From Halieaceae bacterium (GTDB lineage: Bacteria; Pseudomonadota; Gammaproteobacteria; Pseudomonadales; Halieaceae): DNA of 43,856 bases. This document shows, piece by piece, positions 8,977 through 18,488 of this stretch. Each line of letters starts with the position of its first letter. The stretch's first letter is position 1. The translations under genes were made by a program, and so were the position numbers. The notes under the pieces are model-generated. The model did not search any database. It had not been told where the DNA came from and saw nothing but the letters and a program-made list of their open reading frames with translations. The stretch is from assembly GCA_008081075.1 (NCBI GenBank), contig VMDB01000041.1, positions 1 through 43,856 of the forward strand, read 5' to 3'.

Positions 8977-9001
8977 GGATGCCAGATGGCGGTCTAAAGT
9001 G

Positions 9002-9030
9002 ACGAAAGCCCGCAAGGAGCGGGCTTTCGT
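9002..9030 (-). terminator. Probable terminator after glnA
   Basis: A perfect 12-bp inverted repeat (ACGAAAGCCCGC / GCGGGCTTTCGT) with a 5-base loop lies 31 bases past the glnA stop. On the glnA strand it is followed only by a short T-containing stretch, so it may be a weak intrinsic terminator or an mRNA 3-prime stabiliser. It separates glnA from the NtrC site of the next operon. Confidence 0.65.
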
Positions 9031-9061
9031 AGGTTTTGCCACGATATGCAGCCCGATGGTG

Positions 9062-10468
9062 TTATACGGAGTAGTAAAGCTCGAACTCCACGGGATGAGT
9101 CGTCATATTCAGTCGCTCCACGTCCGCTCGCTTTAACTCGATGTAGGCATCGATCATGTCATCAGAGAACACGCCACCTGCCGTCAGGAACGAACGGTCA
9201 GCATCCAGCGCATCCAGCGCCATTTCAAGACTGGACGCCACGGTGGGGATGTTTGCCGCTTCTTCTGCAGGCAGATCGTAGAGATCTTTATCCGCAGAAT
9301 CACCGGGGTGAATTTTGTTCTGAATACCATCAATGCCCGCCATCAGCATGGCGGCAAACGCTAAATAGGGGTTGGCGGTGGGGTCAGGGAAACGTACTTC
9401 AATGCGCTTGCCCTTGGGCGATGGCTCGTAGGGAATACGAATCGATGCAGAGCGGTTTCGCGCTGAATAAGCCAGCATCACCGGCGCTTCGAAGCCGGGC
9501 ACCAGTCGCTTATAGCTGTTGGTGGAGGCATTGGTAAAAGCGTTGAGCGCGCGCGCGTGCTTGATGATGCCGCCGATGTAGTACAGGGCGGTATCGGACA
9601 AGCCAGCGTAGCCGTCGCCGGCAAACGTGTTGTCGCCTGATTTGGCAATCGACTGGTGAACGTGCATGCCCGATCCGTTATCGCCCACCAGCGGCTTGGG
9701 CATAAATGTGGCGGTTTTGCCGTAGGCATGGGCCACATTCAACACGCAGTATTTGAGGATCTGCACTTCGTCTGCCTTTGCCACCAGCGTATTGAACTTG
9801 ACGCCAATCTCGCACTGGCCGGCGGTGCCGACTTCATGGTGATGGACTTCAACATCGAGTCCCATTTGCTCCATGGCCGAGCACATGGCGGCGCGGATAT
9901 CGTGCAGAGAGTCGACCGGTGGCACCGGGAAGTAGCCGCCTTTTACGCCTGGCCGGTGTCCGGTGTTGCCGTCTTCAAAATCGGCATTGGAAGACCAGGC
10001 CGCTTCTTCGGCGTTAATTGCGTAGCTCGCGCCGCCCATTTCGACCTGCCATTTCACATCGTCGAAAACAAAGAACTCGGGCTCGGGTCCGAAAAACGCC
10101 GTGTCGCCCAGGCCGGTAGAGGCAAGATAGGCTTCGGCTTTTTTGGCGATGCTGCGGGGGTCGCGGTCGTACCCTTGCATGGTGGCGGGCTCAACGATGT
10201 CGCAGCGAAGGATAACCGTGGGATCGTCGGTAAACGGATCCAGGGTTGCGGTGCTGTCGTCGGGCATCAAAATCATGTCTGACTCATTAATGCCTTTCCA
10301 ACCGGCAATAGACGAACCGTCAAACATTTTGCCGCCCTCAAAAAAATCCTCATCCACCGCAGTTGCCGGGATAGAGACGTGTTGCTCTTTTCCCTTGGTG
10401 TCGGTGAATCTCAAATCCACCCAGCGGACATCGTTCTTGCTGATCAAATCGAGCGTGCGCTCTGACAT
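9062..10468 (-). CDS. glnA: Glutamine synthetase type I
   Basis: Catalyses ATP-dependent condensation of ammonia with glutamate to glutamine; forms dodecamers in the cytoplasm. The track start at 10522 is replaced by the ATG at 10468, which has GGAGG eight bases upstream and gives 468 residues against 469 in E. coli. Motifs: [17 protein letters not shown], the metal/glutamate region [15 protein letters not shown], the ATP-binding [16 protein letters not shown], and the adenylylation loop [10 protein letters not shown] with the target tyrosine, so activity is probably covalently controlled by GlnE. Its upstream region has a consensus sigma-54 promoter, an IHF site and two NtrC operators (annotated separately), so expression should rise under nitrogen limitation. 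Confidence 0.98.
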   Translation of the reverse strand: MSERTLDLISKNDVRWVDLRFTDTKGKEQHVSIPATAVDEDFFEGGKMFDGSSIAGWKGINESDMILMPDDSTATLDPFTDDPTVILRCDIVEPATMQGYDRDPRSIAKKAEAYLASTGLGDTAFFGPEPEFFVFDDVKWQVEMGGASYAINAEEAAWSSNADFEDGNTGHRPGVKGGYFPVPPVDSLHDIRAAMCSAMEQMGLDVEVHHHEVGTAGQCEIGVKFNTLVAKADEVQILKYCVLNVAHAYGKTATFMPKPLVGDNGSGMHVHQSIAKSGDNTFAGDGYAGLSDTALYYIGGIIKHARALNAFTNASTNSYKRLVPGFEAPVMLAYSARNRSASIRIPYEPSPKGKRIEVRFPDPTANPYLAFAAMLMAGIDGIQNKIHPGDSADKDLYDLPAEEAANIPTVASSLEMALDALDADRSFLTAGGVFSDDMIDAYIELKRADVERLNMTTHPVEFELYYSV

Positions 10469-10558
10469 GTTGTCTTCCTCCGGTTTTAACGCGACCCAGT
10501 GCTGACTGGGGGATAATTTCAATCAATGCGATCTGCACTGGCTGAGCGGATCGGCTGT

Positions 10559-10574
10559 TGCAAGGTGCGTGCCA
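10559..10574 (-). promoter_or_regulatory. Sigma-54 (-24/-12) promoter of glnA
   Basis: On the minus strand the sequence reads TGGCACGCACCTTGCA, an exact match to the sigma-54 consensus TGGCACG-N4-TTGCA. The predicted transcription start is near 10548, giving a leader of roughly 80 bases to the glnA ATG. Confidence 0.9.
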
Positions 10575-10599
10575 AATTTTGGGGCGCCAATGAAAATCA

Positions 10600-10612
10600 T
10601 AACCAATTGATT
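10600..10612 (-). promoter_or_regulatory. IHF binding site in glnA control region
   Basis: On the minus strand AATCAATTGGTTA matches the IHF consensus WATCAA-N4-TTR at every position. It lies between the NtrC operators and the sigma-54 promoter, centred about 58 bases upstream of the predicted start, the usual place for IHF to bend DNA so that the activator reaches the polymerase. Confidence 0.7.
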
Positions 10613-10656
10613 TATAGAATATTTCTGAATTTACGCTCGGCGGCTTTTTGGCAGAA

Positions 10657-10673
10657 AGCACTATATTAGTGCA
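10657..10673. promoter_or_regulatory. NtrC operator 1 (promoter-proximal) of glnA
   Basis: AGCACTATATTAGTGCA is 17 bp long and differs by one base from a glnA enhancer site of E. coli as I remember it. Its centre is about 117 bases upstream of the predicted glnA transcription start. Confidence 0.82.
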
Positions 10674-10687
10674 TACAGCTTAAAAAA

Positions 10688-10704
10688 CGCACTAAATATG
10701 TGCA
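10688..10704. promoter_or_regulatory. NtrC operator 2 (promoter-distal) of glnA
   Basis: CGCACTAAATATGTGCA retains both half-sites of the NtrC operator. Its centre is 31 bp, about three helical turns, from operator 1, so two NtrC dimers would bind on the same face of the helix. Confidence 0.78.
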
Positions 10705-10852
10705 GTGTGCGGCCGGCGGTAGCCCTGCGAGCCGTCGGTGAAGCCCCCAGCGGACTGTATTTGTGACCTTTTATTGCGTGAACCAATGGCGCTGCGCTGG
10801 TGTACACTCCGCGCGCCTTTGACGCGCCCCTCCACCCTGATCTGGACTCATC

Positions 10853-12667
10853 ATGCAAGCGCTTCGCAATATCGCCATCATTGCCCACGTTGACCATGGC
10901 AAAACCACCCTTGTGGATTGTCTGTTGCAACAGTCCGGCACATTAGATCGAAAGCTCGCGGGTGCAGAGCGCGTCATGGATTCGAATGATCAGGAGCGGG
11001 AGCGTGGTATCACGATTCTCGCCAAAAACACGGCGATCGGCTGGCGGGATTACCGCATCAATATTGTCGACACCCCCGGGCACGCGGATTTTGGCGGCGA
11101 GGTCGAGCGTGTGCTGTCTATGGTCGATTCAGTACTGCTGTTGGTCGATGCTGTCGACGGTCCTATGCCTCAGACCCGGTTCGTGACATCGAAAGCTTTT
11201 GAGCGCGGACTCAATCCTATTGTGGTGGTTAACAAGATCGATCGCGACGGTGCGCGGCCGGACTGGGTGGTCGACCAGGTATTTGATTTATTTGACGCAC
11301 TTGGTGCGAACGAGTCCCAGCTGGATTTTCCCGTGGTGTATACCTCTGCGGTGCTGGGTATTGCCGGGCAGGACCCTGAGCACATGGCCGCCGACATGAC
11401 GCCGCTCTTCGAGGCGATCGAAGCCTGTGTGCCCGCGCCCGAAGTGGATGCTGAAGGTCCGCTGCAGATGCAAATTTCTGCTCTGGATTATTCGAGTTAT
11501 GTGGGCGTCATCGGCGTGGGCCGTGTGACCCGAGGCAAGGTGTCGACCAACTCTCCGGTGACCATTGTCGGGCGCGATGGTACGACTCGGTCAGGTCGTA
11601 TATTACAAATTATGGGTTATGACGGGCTGGAGCGAGTTGAGGTGCCCTCAGCTCAGGCGGGGGACATCGTTTGCGTTACCGGGATCGATGGCCTGCTGAT
11701 ATCCGATACCTTGTGTGATCCGTCCCATCCTGATGCACTGCCTGCGCTGACGGTGGACGAGCCTACGGTCAGCATGACCTTTCAGGTGAATGATTCACCC
11801 TTTGCCGGACGCGAGGGGAAGTTTGTGACTTCGCGCAACATCAAGGAACGGTTGGAGCGCGAGCTCATACATAATGTGGCCTTGCGAGTCGAACCCGGTG
11901 AAACTGCCGACAAATTCAAGGTGTCGGGCCGGGGCGAGCTGCACCTGTCGGTGCTGATCGAAAGTATGCGACGAGAGGGTTTCGAGCTCGGGGTATCACG
12001 GCCTGAGGTCATCCAGAAAACCATCGACGGCGTGCTGAGTGAGCCTTATGAGCAATTGGTACTGGATATTGACGAACAGCACCAGGGGGCTGTGATGGAA
12101 GAGTTGGGTCTGCGAAGAGCGGACTTAACGCAGCTGACGCTCGATGGCAAAGGTCGGGTCCGTCTTGAGTTTATCGTTCCCGCTCGCGGTTTAATTGGCT
12201 TCCGCTCACAGTTTCTGACACTGACCTCGGGCTCGGGCATCATGACGCATGTGTTTGATCACTATGGTCCGGTGACGGCCGCCGCGCTCGCCGAGCGCCA
12301 AAATGGCGTGTTGGTCTCAATGGTAAACGGCAAGACCTTGGCCTACGCCCTGCATGCGCTTCAGGACCGAGGACGGCTATTTATCGACCCTAATGTGCAG
12401 GTTTACGAGGGCCAGATTGTCGGTTTGCACAGTCGCGGTAATGACTTGGTTGTTAACCCCACCAAAGCGAAGCAACTGACCAACGTGCGGGCATCGGGCA
12501 ATGACGATGCGTTGACGTTAACGCCGCCGGTGCGACATTCGCTGGAGCAGGCCCTAGAGTTTATTGAGGATGACGAATTGGTGGAGGTCACCCCCGATAG
12601 TATCCGGCTGCGCAAGAAGTGGCTTTTGGAGCACGAGCGCAAGCGCGCTGCGCGATCCGCCGCCTGA
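10853..12667 (+). CDS. typA: Ribosome-associated GTPase TypA/BipA
   Basis: A 604-residue translational GTPase of the EF-G/LepA family that binds ribosomes and supports subunit assembly and growth under stress or cold. N-terminal G domain: P-loop [10 protein letters not shown], switch region [20 protein letters not shown] and NKIDRDGA. Then domains II, III and V and the TypA-specific C-terminal domain ([18 protein letters not shown], near-universal in the family). Length agrees with E. coli BipA (607). The ribosome binding site before the ATG is weak. It is divergent from glnA, and its tail abuts the convergent acetyltransferase gene with no gap. In Pseudomonas glnA and typA are also neighbours, usually with thiI between them; thiI is absent here. 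Confidence 0.97.
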   Translation: MQALRNIAIIAHVDHGKTTLVDCLLQQSGTLDRKLAGAERVMDSNDQERERGITILAKNTAIGWRDYRINIVDTPGHADFGGEVERVLSMVDSVLLLVDAVDGPMPQTRFVTSKAFERGLNPIVVVNKIDRDGARPDWVVDQVFDLFDALGANESQLDFPVVYTSAVLGIAGQDPEHMAADMTPLFEAIEACVPAPEVDAEGPLQMQISALDYSSYVGVIGVGRVTRGKVSTNSPVTIVGRDGTTRSGRILQIMGYDGLERVEVPSAQAGDIVCVTGIDGLLISDTLCDPSHPDALPALTVDEPTVSMTFQVNDSPFAGREGKFVTSRNIKERLERELIHNVALRVEPGETADKFKVSGRGELHLSVLIESMRREGFELGVSRPEVIQKTIDGVLSEPYEQLVLDIDEQHQGAVMEELGLRRADLTQLTLDGKGRVRLEFIVPARGLIGFRSQFLTLTSGSGIMTHVFDHYGPVTAAALAERQNGVLVSMVNGKTLAYALHALQDRGRLFIDPNVQVYEGQIVGLHSRGNDLVVNPTKAKQLTNVRASGNDDALTLTPPVRHSLEQALEFIEDDELVEVTPDSIRLRKKWLLEHERKRAARSAA

Positions 12668-13144
12668 CTATTCGAAGCGCTTCAGCATCTCGATATGAGG
12701 AATGTCATCTTCGAGGTAGGGTGTGCCGATTACTTTGAATCCCAGTGATTCGTAAAAAGATTGTAAATAGGCCTGTGCGCTCAGTCGGATGCCGTCAGGC
12801 CATCGCGCGGCGCAGAACTTCACCGCACTCGCCATCAAGTCCCGTCCCAGCCCCAGTCCGCGATACGCCGGATCGATAGCCACTCTCCCGACAGCGCACT
12901 CCGCATAACTCACGCCGGGGGGAGCGACGCGCAATGTGCCGATGAGTTGCCGGTCGTGCAGGAGTTCGAGATGCCAACAGAGCGGGTCTTTGTCGTCGAC
13001 TTCCTGATAGGGGCATTGTTGCTCGACAACAAAAATGGCGGTGCGCAAGGCCAGCAGCCGATGCCACTCGGCGACGCTGAATACATTGAAATGCCGCCAG
13101 CGCTGGGTTAGCGCCTGCCGATCTTGCTCTTTCAGCACTTGCAT
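12668..13144 (-). CDS. ElaA-like GNAT N-acetyltransferase
   Basis: A 158-residue single GNAT-domain protein. The region LLALRTAIFVVEQQCPYQEV followed by DKDPLCWHLEL matches the ElaA family, and VGRVAIDPAYRGLGLGRDLM is the acetyl-CoA pyrophosphate loop (R/Q-x-x-G-x-G/A). SAQAYLQSFYESLGF and DDIPHIEM are the typical C-terminal strands. Members transfer an acetyl group from acetyl-CoA to an amine, but no substrate is established for ElaA to my knowledge. It is monocistronic, converging on typA with stop codons immediately adjacent and lying divergently from parC. The ATG at 13144 is the best start; homologues begin close to this point. Confidence 0.87.
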   Translation of the reverse strand: MQVLKEQDRQALTQRWRHFNVFSVAEWHRLLALRTAIFVVEQQCPYQEVDDKDPLCWHLELLHDRQLIGTLRVAPPGVSYAECAVGRVAIDPAYRGLGLGRDLMASAVKFCAARWPDGIRLSAQAYLQSFYESLGFKVIGTPYLEDDIPHIEMLKRFE

Positions 13145-13289
13145 AGTATGTCCTCAACGGTCTTGTCCGTCGCGGTGGTCATGTGATCATTGACTCCGTG
13201 GTATTTCCAGTTCCGGGTGCGTTAGGATAGCGCGCTTGCAGGAGCCCGCAGTAACGCACGTTTGACTGCCTGAAGAGAGTCTCAACGCC

Positions 13290-15545
13290 ATGACAGATTT
13301 GATGCAGCCGGCGACAGATGTCGAGCAGCTATCCCTGAAGGATTACGCCGAGAAAGCCTACCTCGACTATTCGATGTACGTGATCCTCGACCGTGCCCTG
13401 CCGCACATCGGTGACGGGCTGAAACCGGTGCAGCGACGCATCGTCTACGCCATGAGCGAGCTGGGCCTCAAAGCCAGCGCCAAATACAAAAAGTCCGCAC
13501 GTACCGTCGGTGATGTCATCGGTAAGTTCCACCCCCATGGCGATAGCGCTGCCTATGAGGCGATGGTGTTGATGGCCCAGCATTTCTCTTATCGCTATCC
13601 GTTGGTCGACGGTCAGGGTAACTGGGGCTCTCCCGACGACCCCAAATCCTTTGCCGCCATGCGCTACACAGAGTCGCGCCTGACCGCCTATGCCGACGTA
13701 CTCCTGTCAGAGCTCGGTCAGGGCACCGTTGATTGGCAACCCAACTTCGACGGGACGCTGGACGAGCCCATGGTGCTCCCCGCACAGGTGCCCAATCTGC
13801 TCCTGAATGGCACCACTGGAATCGCTGTGGGCATGGCCACCGATATTCCACCACATAATCTCGCGGAGGTTGTCTCCGCTACCATTCATTTACTCGAGTC
13901 GCCCAAAGCGAGCGTCGCTGACCTATGCCAGTTCATCAAGGGTCCTGACTTCCCGACTGAAGCAGAAATAGTGACGCCTGCCGATGAAATGTTAGCCCTT
14001 TATGAGACGGGCCGCGGCGCCCTCAGAGTGCGTGCCGCCTATACTGTGGAAGATGGAGCGGTTGTCATTTATGCGCTGCCCTATCAGGTTTCGGGTGCCA
14101 AGGTGCTGGAGCAGATTGCCGCCCAGATGCAGGCGCGCAAACTGCCGATGGTTGCCGATCTGCGCGACGAATCAGACCATGAGCATCCGACGCGATTGGT
14201 GCTGGTGCCGCGTTCCAACCGCATCGAAGTGGACGCTGTGATGAGTCACCTTTTTGCGACCACAGACCTTGAGCGCACCTATCGAGTCAATCTGAACGTT
14301 ATCGGTATCGACGGCAGACCTAGCGTCAAGTCGTTGCTCACGATTCTCAAGGAGTGGCTGCACTTCCGAAAGGCCACGGTTAAACGCCGCCTGGCCTACA
14401 GGCTCGACCGTGTCGAAAGGCGACTCCATATCCTTGATGGCTACCTCATCGCTTTTCTTAACATCGATGAGGTGATTCGGATTATCCGTGAGGAGGACGA
14501 ACCCAAACCTGCACTGATCGGGGCGTTCAAGATCACCGATACCCAGGCGGAGGCGATCCTTGACCTCAAGTTGAGGAATCTGGCCAAGCTTGAGGAGATG
14601 AAAATCCGCGGCGAGCAGGATGAATTGGCCGCTGAGCGCGACGCTCTGAAGAAGACCCTCGGTAGTGAGGCGCGATTGAAAACACTGATCAAGCGCGAGC
14701 TCAATGACGTGGTGGCGGCCCATGGCGATGCGCGTAAGTCGCCGCTGATGATCCGTGAGGAGGCGAGGGCCTTCAGCGAGCTGGAGCTCACCACCGCGGA
14801 TCCCCTGACCATCGTCCTGTCAGAGAAGGGTTGGATTCGGGCGGCGAAAGGACACGATATTGATCCGACGGCGCTGAGCTACAAATCCGGAGACGGTTTT
14901 CGGTTTGCGGCCAAGGGCAAGTCGAATTTACCGACGGTGGTTTTGGATTCTACCGGTCGAGCCTATACCATCCCCACGCATCAGCTGCCTTCTGCGCGGG
15001 GGCAAGGGGAGCCGTTGACGGGCCGTATCAACCCGCCATCGGGAGCGACCTTTGAGGGGTTGTTGACCGGGCAGGAGGGAGATCGCTTCCTGCTCGCCAG
15101 TGATGCCGGATACGGCTTTGTTGTGCAATTTGCGCAGTTGCAAGCCAAGAACAAGGCCGGCAAGGCGTTGCTGACACTGCCCAAGAATGCCCGTGTGCTG
15201 TCACCAGCGGCAATATCCGGTGTCTCGGAGTGCTGGGTGGCTGTTGCAACTAACGAGGGACGAATGCTGGTGTTCCCGCTCAGCGACGTGCCAGAGCTGG
15301 CGCGGGGCAAAGGTAACAAGTTAATTGGTATCCCCTCCGCACGGGCAGCCGCTCGCGAGGAGTTCGTTGTCGGCCTATGTGTTGTCTCCGAGGGTGACAC
15401 GCTGCAGGTCACTTCTGGCGGCCACTACCGCAACTTCAAATGGTCCGAGCTCGAGCACTTCAAGGGTGAGAGAGGGCGACGCGGTAGCAAATTACCTAAG
15501 GGATATCAGCGGGTGAGTCACGTCGCGGTGGTTAGCGACTCGTAA
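13290..15545 (+). CDS. parC: DNA topoisomerase IV subunit A
   Basis: A 751-residue type IIA topoisomerase subunit that decatenates daughter chromosomes together with ParE. The breakage-reunion domain has the active-site tyrosine Y126 in [10 protein letters not shown]. ParC rather than GyrA is indicated by [13 protein letters not shown], the length, and a C-terminal domain with no GyrA box (QRRGGKG). The quinolone-determining region reads [12 protein letters not shown], with Ser86 and Glu90 at the positions of Ser80 and Glu84 of E. coli, i.e. the susceptible-type residues. parE is not adjacent, unlike many Pseudomonas. The tail converges on the AhpA-like gene with a two-base gap. Confidence 0.96.
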   Translation: MTDLMQPATDVEQLSLKDYAEKAYLDYSMYVILDRALPHIGDGLKPVQRRIVYAMSELGLKASAKYKKSARTVGDVIGKFHPHGDSAAYEAMVLMAQHFSYRYPLVDGQGNWGSPDDPKSFAAMRYTESRLTAYADVLLSELGQGTVDWQPNFDGTLDEPMVLPAQVPNLLLNGTTGIAVGMATDIPPHNLAEVVSATIHLLESPKASVADLCQFIKGPDFPTEAEIVTPADEMLALYETGRGALRVRAAYTVEDGAVVIYALPYQVSGAKVLEQIAAQMQARKLPMVADLRDESDHEHPTRLVLVPRSNRIEVDAVMSHLFATTDLERTYRVNLNVIGIDGRPSVKSLLTILKEWLHFRKATVKRRLAYRLDRVERRLHILDGYLIAFLNIDEVIRIIREEDEPKPALIGAFKITDTQAEAILDLKLRNLAKLEEMKIRGEQDELAAERDALKKTLGSEARLKTLIKRELNDVVAAHGDARKSPLMIREEARAFSELELTTADPLTIVLSEKGWIRAAKGHDIDPTALSYKSGDGFRFAAKGKSNLPTVVLDSTGRAYTIPTHQLPSARGQGEPLTGRINPPSGATFEGLLTGQEGDRFLLASDAGYGFVVQFAQLQAKNKAGKALLTLPKNARVLSPAAISGVSECWVAVATNEGRMLVFPLSDVPELARGKGNKLIGIPSARAAAREEFVVGLCVVSEGDTLQVTSGGHYRNFKWSELEHFKGERGRRGSKLPKGYQRVSHVAVVSDS

Positions 15546-15547
15546 CT

Positions 15548-16822
15548 TTAAAACGGCAGGAAACCCTGAGGACTATCTGGGTCTGCCGGTGTAATGACCC
15601 GGCGTAAGAGGGTTAGCTGGCGGGCGAGTAAATCCATGTGGCGACTGCTGATGTCGCCCAGCGCCATCCATTTTTCATCAATAACGTCGATCCCCATGCG
15701 AGAGGTCAACCCTTCATCCTCCGCAGCTCGCGACGAGAGTAAAATGGCGTCTACATCCTGACGTGATAACTCGAGCAGGTCATCGAGCGTCGCTTGGATG
15801 TACAGGCCCGGATAAATGTCTTCAGCGTCTCCCCGGCCCAACTCACTGACGCCGATCGCCAATCCCGGTGTGAAAGACAGACGTTCCGTTTTTTCTGCCA
15901 GTACCGCAGCCTGGGACAATAGCCAGGCACAACTCGCCGCCCGCAGCACCGGCGAACCGATGGAGTGGGATCCGGAAAAATAGATGGCGAGGCCAAACTG
16001 CCTGATTACTGACAGCTCACCTCCGTAGAAGCCGGCGCTACCGAAAGCGACGCGATGCAATAACCCCACATATGCCTGCAATCGGCTGTCATCCAAAGTG
16101 TCGAGGTACCCGGGCAAGTGCTTTAGAGAAATGCACAGAATGGCGGTATCGCGATAGTGGTCGTCATCGGGTTGGGACAGGTTCTGCGACTTGAGTAGGT
16201 CAAGCGGGAGAGCATTGATACTGTCCCGGAGCTTGAGCACCTCGTTGACCGAGACTGATGATTCGTCGGAGATCGCATCCAACTGCGCTACAGCTGCGCT
16301 GATGTCGCTTGCCAGTCGCTGACCCATGGGTCGCGTAATAGCGAACACGGCAGTGCTCAGCAGCGCCGCCAGTGCGATCAGTCCCCACACCAGGGTCTCC
16401 CTGGCGGCCAATTGCGGGGTCAAATCAAGGTACAGCTCTACCGATCCCGCTGTGTCGCCATCAATCAGGATGTGATGATTGTAGCGCGAGCCGCGGCTTG
16501 CAATTGTGCCCGCCACAGCGAGCTCATTGCCCTCGATATCGAGCGCTCTGGCGCCCGAAAACAGGCTTTGGTCTGTATAAAACTGCAGCGCAGTTGCCAG
16601 TCCCAGTCGGTCTTCGGATGCCAACTCGGTCCCCGCTCGAAGTCCGAGGTTGGCGACAGCGGCCTCTGCGTGCTCGTTAAGCGTCGCGTTCAAGATCGAT
16701 TGGGTAGACTGCGCGGCGACCGCGACCAATATTAGCGTCGCGAGTAGGCAACATCCCGCAGCCACCAAAGCGAGTTGGTAAGACAGGGGTTGGTGGCGTA
16801 ATCGTCGCAAGATGGGTTTCAC
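15548..16822 (-). CDS. AhpA/Smp-like membrane protein with a degenerate nucleotide-cyclase-like domain
   Basis: A 424-residue inner-membrane protein. A first helix (LALVAAGCCLLATLILVAVA, about 18-37) and a second (about 145-165, LVWGLIALAALLSTAVFAIT) bracket a periplasmic sensor-like region of about 105 residues. A HAMP-like linker follows (RPMGQRLASDISAAVAQLD). The C-terminal half (about 230-400) has the pattern of a class III nucleotide cyclase fold, but the metal-binding aspartates appear replaced (CISLKHLPGY; RQFGLAIYFSG), so catalysis is unlikely. Divergent placement next to serB is the classical position of E. coli smp (ytjB) and Pseudomonas ahpA. The function is not known to me; a membrane signalling role is an inference from architecture. 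Confidence 0.75.
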   Translation of the reverse strand: MKPILRRLRHQPLSYQLALVAAGCCLLATLILVAVAAQSTQSILNATLNEHAEAAVANLGLRAGTELASEDRLGLATALQFYTDQSLFSGARALDIEGNELAVAGTIASRGSRYNHHILIDGDTAGSVELYLDLTPQLAARETLVWGLIALAALLSTAVFAITRPMGQRLASDISAAVAQLDAISDESSVSVNEVLKLRDSINALPLDLLKSQNLSQPDDDHYRDTAILCISLKHLPGYLDTLDDSRLQAYVGLLHRVAFGSAGFYGGELSVIRQFGLAIYFSGSHSIGSPVLRAASCAWLLSQAAVLAEKTERLSFTPGLAIGVSELGRGDAEDIYPGLYIQATLDDLLELSRQDVDAILLSSRAAEDEGLTSRMGIDVIDEKWMALGDISSRHMDLLARQLTLLRRVITPADPDSPQGFLPF

Positions 16823-16922
16823 TTCGTGTCTCCATGACCACGGCGTTCAGTATAAACTTCATGGCCGCGGCTGTTGTGACAACGTCGCAATCTATCTTTC
16901 AAATGACAGGAATAGGTGATTC

Positions 16923-17843
16923 TTGAACGGCGCGACGCATGTCATCGTGTTAATGGTGCCGAGTGGTACTCCATTTGAACTAAAATCGGTTGAGCAAGCG
17001 GTTGAGGCGGCTGGCGGTGCGGTCCTGGAGCGTCGTGCGATGCCGGTGCCTGTAACGCTATCTGCACCCCCCGCCGTGCATAACTTCTGGATTGATTGCC
17101 GTGATGAAGCCGGTCTTTCCCAGCGCCTGAGAGGTCTGTCGGACCAGCACCGAGTTGATCTGGCTCTGCAGCCCCGCGCAGTGCGCACCCGCCGCTATCG
17201 ATTAGCGGTATTCGACATGGATTCAACGCTCATTGATTGTGAAGTGATCGATGAGTTGGCGGCCGTCGCGGGGGTCGGCGACGAGGTTGCCGCCATTACG
17301 GCAAGCGCCATGCGCGGGGAGGTTGATTTTGACGAAAGCTTTCGCACCCGTCTCGCTTTGCTCAAAGGCCTCAATGCAGAAGCGGTGGATGTCCTGGCTG
17401 ATCGGCTGCCAATTAAGGCGGGCTTGCGTGAGATGACGACGACTTTGCGGGCGAGGGGGATGACGCTTGCGATTTTTTCCGGGGGGTTCCTGCCAATCGC
17501 TAGACGCTTGCAGCAGGATTTTGGCTTCGACGAGGTTGTCGCGAACGCACTTGAAATCCAGGGAGGTATTGTGACGGGCGCGGTTATCCCTCCCATTGTG
17601 AATCGGGAGCACAAGGCCATGGCTTTGCAGGCGTTGGCTGACCGGCTGGGTATCGACGTCGAGCAGTCCATCGCCGTGGGCGACGGCGCAAATGATCTCT
17701 CGATGATGGCACTTGCGGGCATGGGCGTCGCATTCCACGCCAAGCCGGCGGTGCGCGCTGCGAGTCCGATTGAGGTCACCTATGGCGGCCTCGATGGCCT
17801 CTGTTATTTGCTAGGCAGCGAGGGTGAATTCGGCGCGGAATAA
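16923..17843 (+). CDS. serB: Phosphoserine phosphatase
   Basis: Last step of serine synthesis: hydrolysis of phosphoserine to serine by a cytoplasmic HAD phosphatase. A poorly conserved N-terminal domain of about 90 residues, possibly ACT-like, precedes the HAD core: motif I VFDMDSTLID (nucleophile and acid/base Asp), motif II FSGGF, lysine motif NREHKAM, motif III GDGANDLSMMA. RGEVDFDESFRTR is the substrate-specific cap. The start is a TTG at 16923 with AGGTGA just upstream; no ATG lies in frame near the conserved N-terminus. It is 306 residues, shorter than two-ACT SerB proteins. It is divergent from the AhpA-like gene and followed by efp after 68 bases. Confidence 0.95.
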   Translation: MNGATHVIVLMVPSGTPFELKSVEQAVEAAGGAVLERRAMPVPVTLSAPPAVHNFWIDCRDEAGLSQRLRGLSDQHRVDLALQPRAVRTRRYRLAVFDMDSTLIDCEVIDELAAVAGVGDEVAAITASAMRGEVDFDESFRTRLALLKGLNAEAVDVLADRLPIKAGLREMTTTLRARGMTLAIFSGGFLPIARRLQQDFGFDEVVANALEIQGGIVTGAVIPPIVNREHKAMALQALADRLGIDVEQSIAVGDGANDLSMMALAGMGVAFHAKPAVRAASPIEVTYGGLDGLCYLLGSEGEFGAE

Positions 17844-17911
17844 GGGCATGAAAGTGTTCCCGGTGATGGGCCTGCGGTATCATCGCGCTTTTCATACTCA
17901 GGTTGTTCGCG

Positions 17912-18484
17912 ATGCCAAATTTTTCAACCAATGAATTCAAGCCCGGCCTAAAGGTCATGCTGGATGGTGAGCCCTGTTCTATTCTTGAGAACGAATTCGT
18001 CAAACCGGGAAAGGGGCAGGCTTTCAATCGCGTCAAGTTACGCAATCTCAAGACGGGTCGCGTATGGGAACGCACCTTCAAGTCTGGCGACAGCCTCGAA
18101 GGGGCCGACGTAATGGATGTCGATCTCGAGTATTCCTATACCGATGGCGAATTCTGGTACTTCATGGATCCGTCTACCTACGAGCAGTACAGCGCAGATC
18201 GTGACGCAGTGGGTGACACTGGAAAATGGCTCAAGGAGCAGGAGCGTTACGAAATCACCTTGTATAACGGCTCGCCTCTGGCGGTAACCCCCCCTAATTT
18301 CATCGAGCTGGAGATTACAGAGACGGATCCCGGTTTGAAGGGCGATACGGCTCAGGGCGGCAGCAAACCCGCCACCCTCAGCACCGGTGCGGTTGTCCGG
18401 GTGCCGCTGTTCATTACCGAAGGTGAGTCGATCCGGGTTGATACGCGAACCGGTGAATATGTGAGTCGCGCCAGCAAAAGTTAA
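17912..18484 (+). CDS. efp: Elongation factor P
   Basis: A translation factor that relieves ribosome stalling at polyproline stretches. The track start (TTG at 17903) adds three residues; the ATG at 17912 gives 190 residues and places the modified lysine exactly at position 34 in KPGKGQAF, as in E. coli. Further signatures: [43 protein letters not shown] and [14 protein letters not shown]. Three OB-like domains are expected. epmA, whose product lysylates this residue, follows after four bases, so the pair is probably co-transcribed and the factor of the beta-lysyl type rather than the rhamnosylated (Arg32) type of Pseudomonas. Confidence 0.97.
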   Translation: MPNFSTNEFKPGLKVMLDGEPCSILENEFVKPGKGQAFNRVKLRNLKTGRVWERTFKSGDSLEGADVMDVDLEYSYTDGEFWYFMDPSTYEQYSADRDAVGDTGKWLKEQERYEITLYNGSPLAVTPPNFIELEITETDPGLKGDTAQGGSKPATLSTGAVVRVPLFITEGESIRVDTRTGEYVSRASKS

Positions 18485-18488
18485 CGCC

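Larger units (their letters stand above)
10469..10852. other. glnA-typA divergent intergenic region
   Basis: This 384-base gene-free stretch carries the glnA leader and control region: sigma-54 promoter, IHF site and two NtrC operators. The AT-rich centre (about 10590-10700) contrasts with the GC-rich flanks. The 150 bases nearest typA show no ribosome binding site of note and only a weak -10-like TACACT at 10803. No ORF with plausible coding character lies here. Confidence 0.7.

Noticed and set aside
9656-10282. 208-residue plus-strand ORF opposite glnA
   Set aside because: It lies wholly within glnA, has no ribosome binding site and no family-like motif; high GC leaves such antisense frames open.
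10774-10808. TTGCGT and TACACT as a sigma-70 promoter for typA
   Set aside because: The spacer is 23 bases and the hexamers are weak; a typA promoter must exist here but I cannot place it.
13190-13228. TTGACT and TAGGAT as a sigma-70 promoter for parC
   Set aside because: The spacer would be 27 bases, far outside the 16-18 range.
14172-14723. 183-residue minus-strand ORF opposite parC
   Set aside because: Complete overlap with the conserved parC coding region and no independent start signal.
13290-15545. Possibility that the gene is gyrA
   Set aside because: Length of 751 and family stretches such as [13 protein letters not shown] fit ParC, and the GyrA box is missing in the C-terminal domain.
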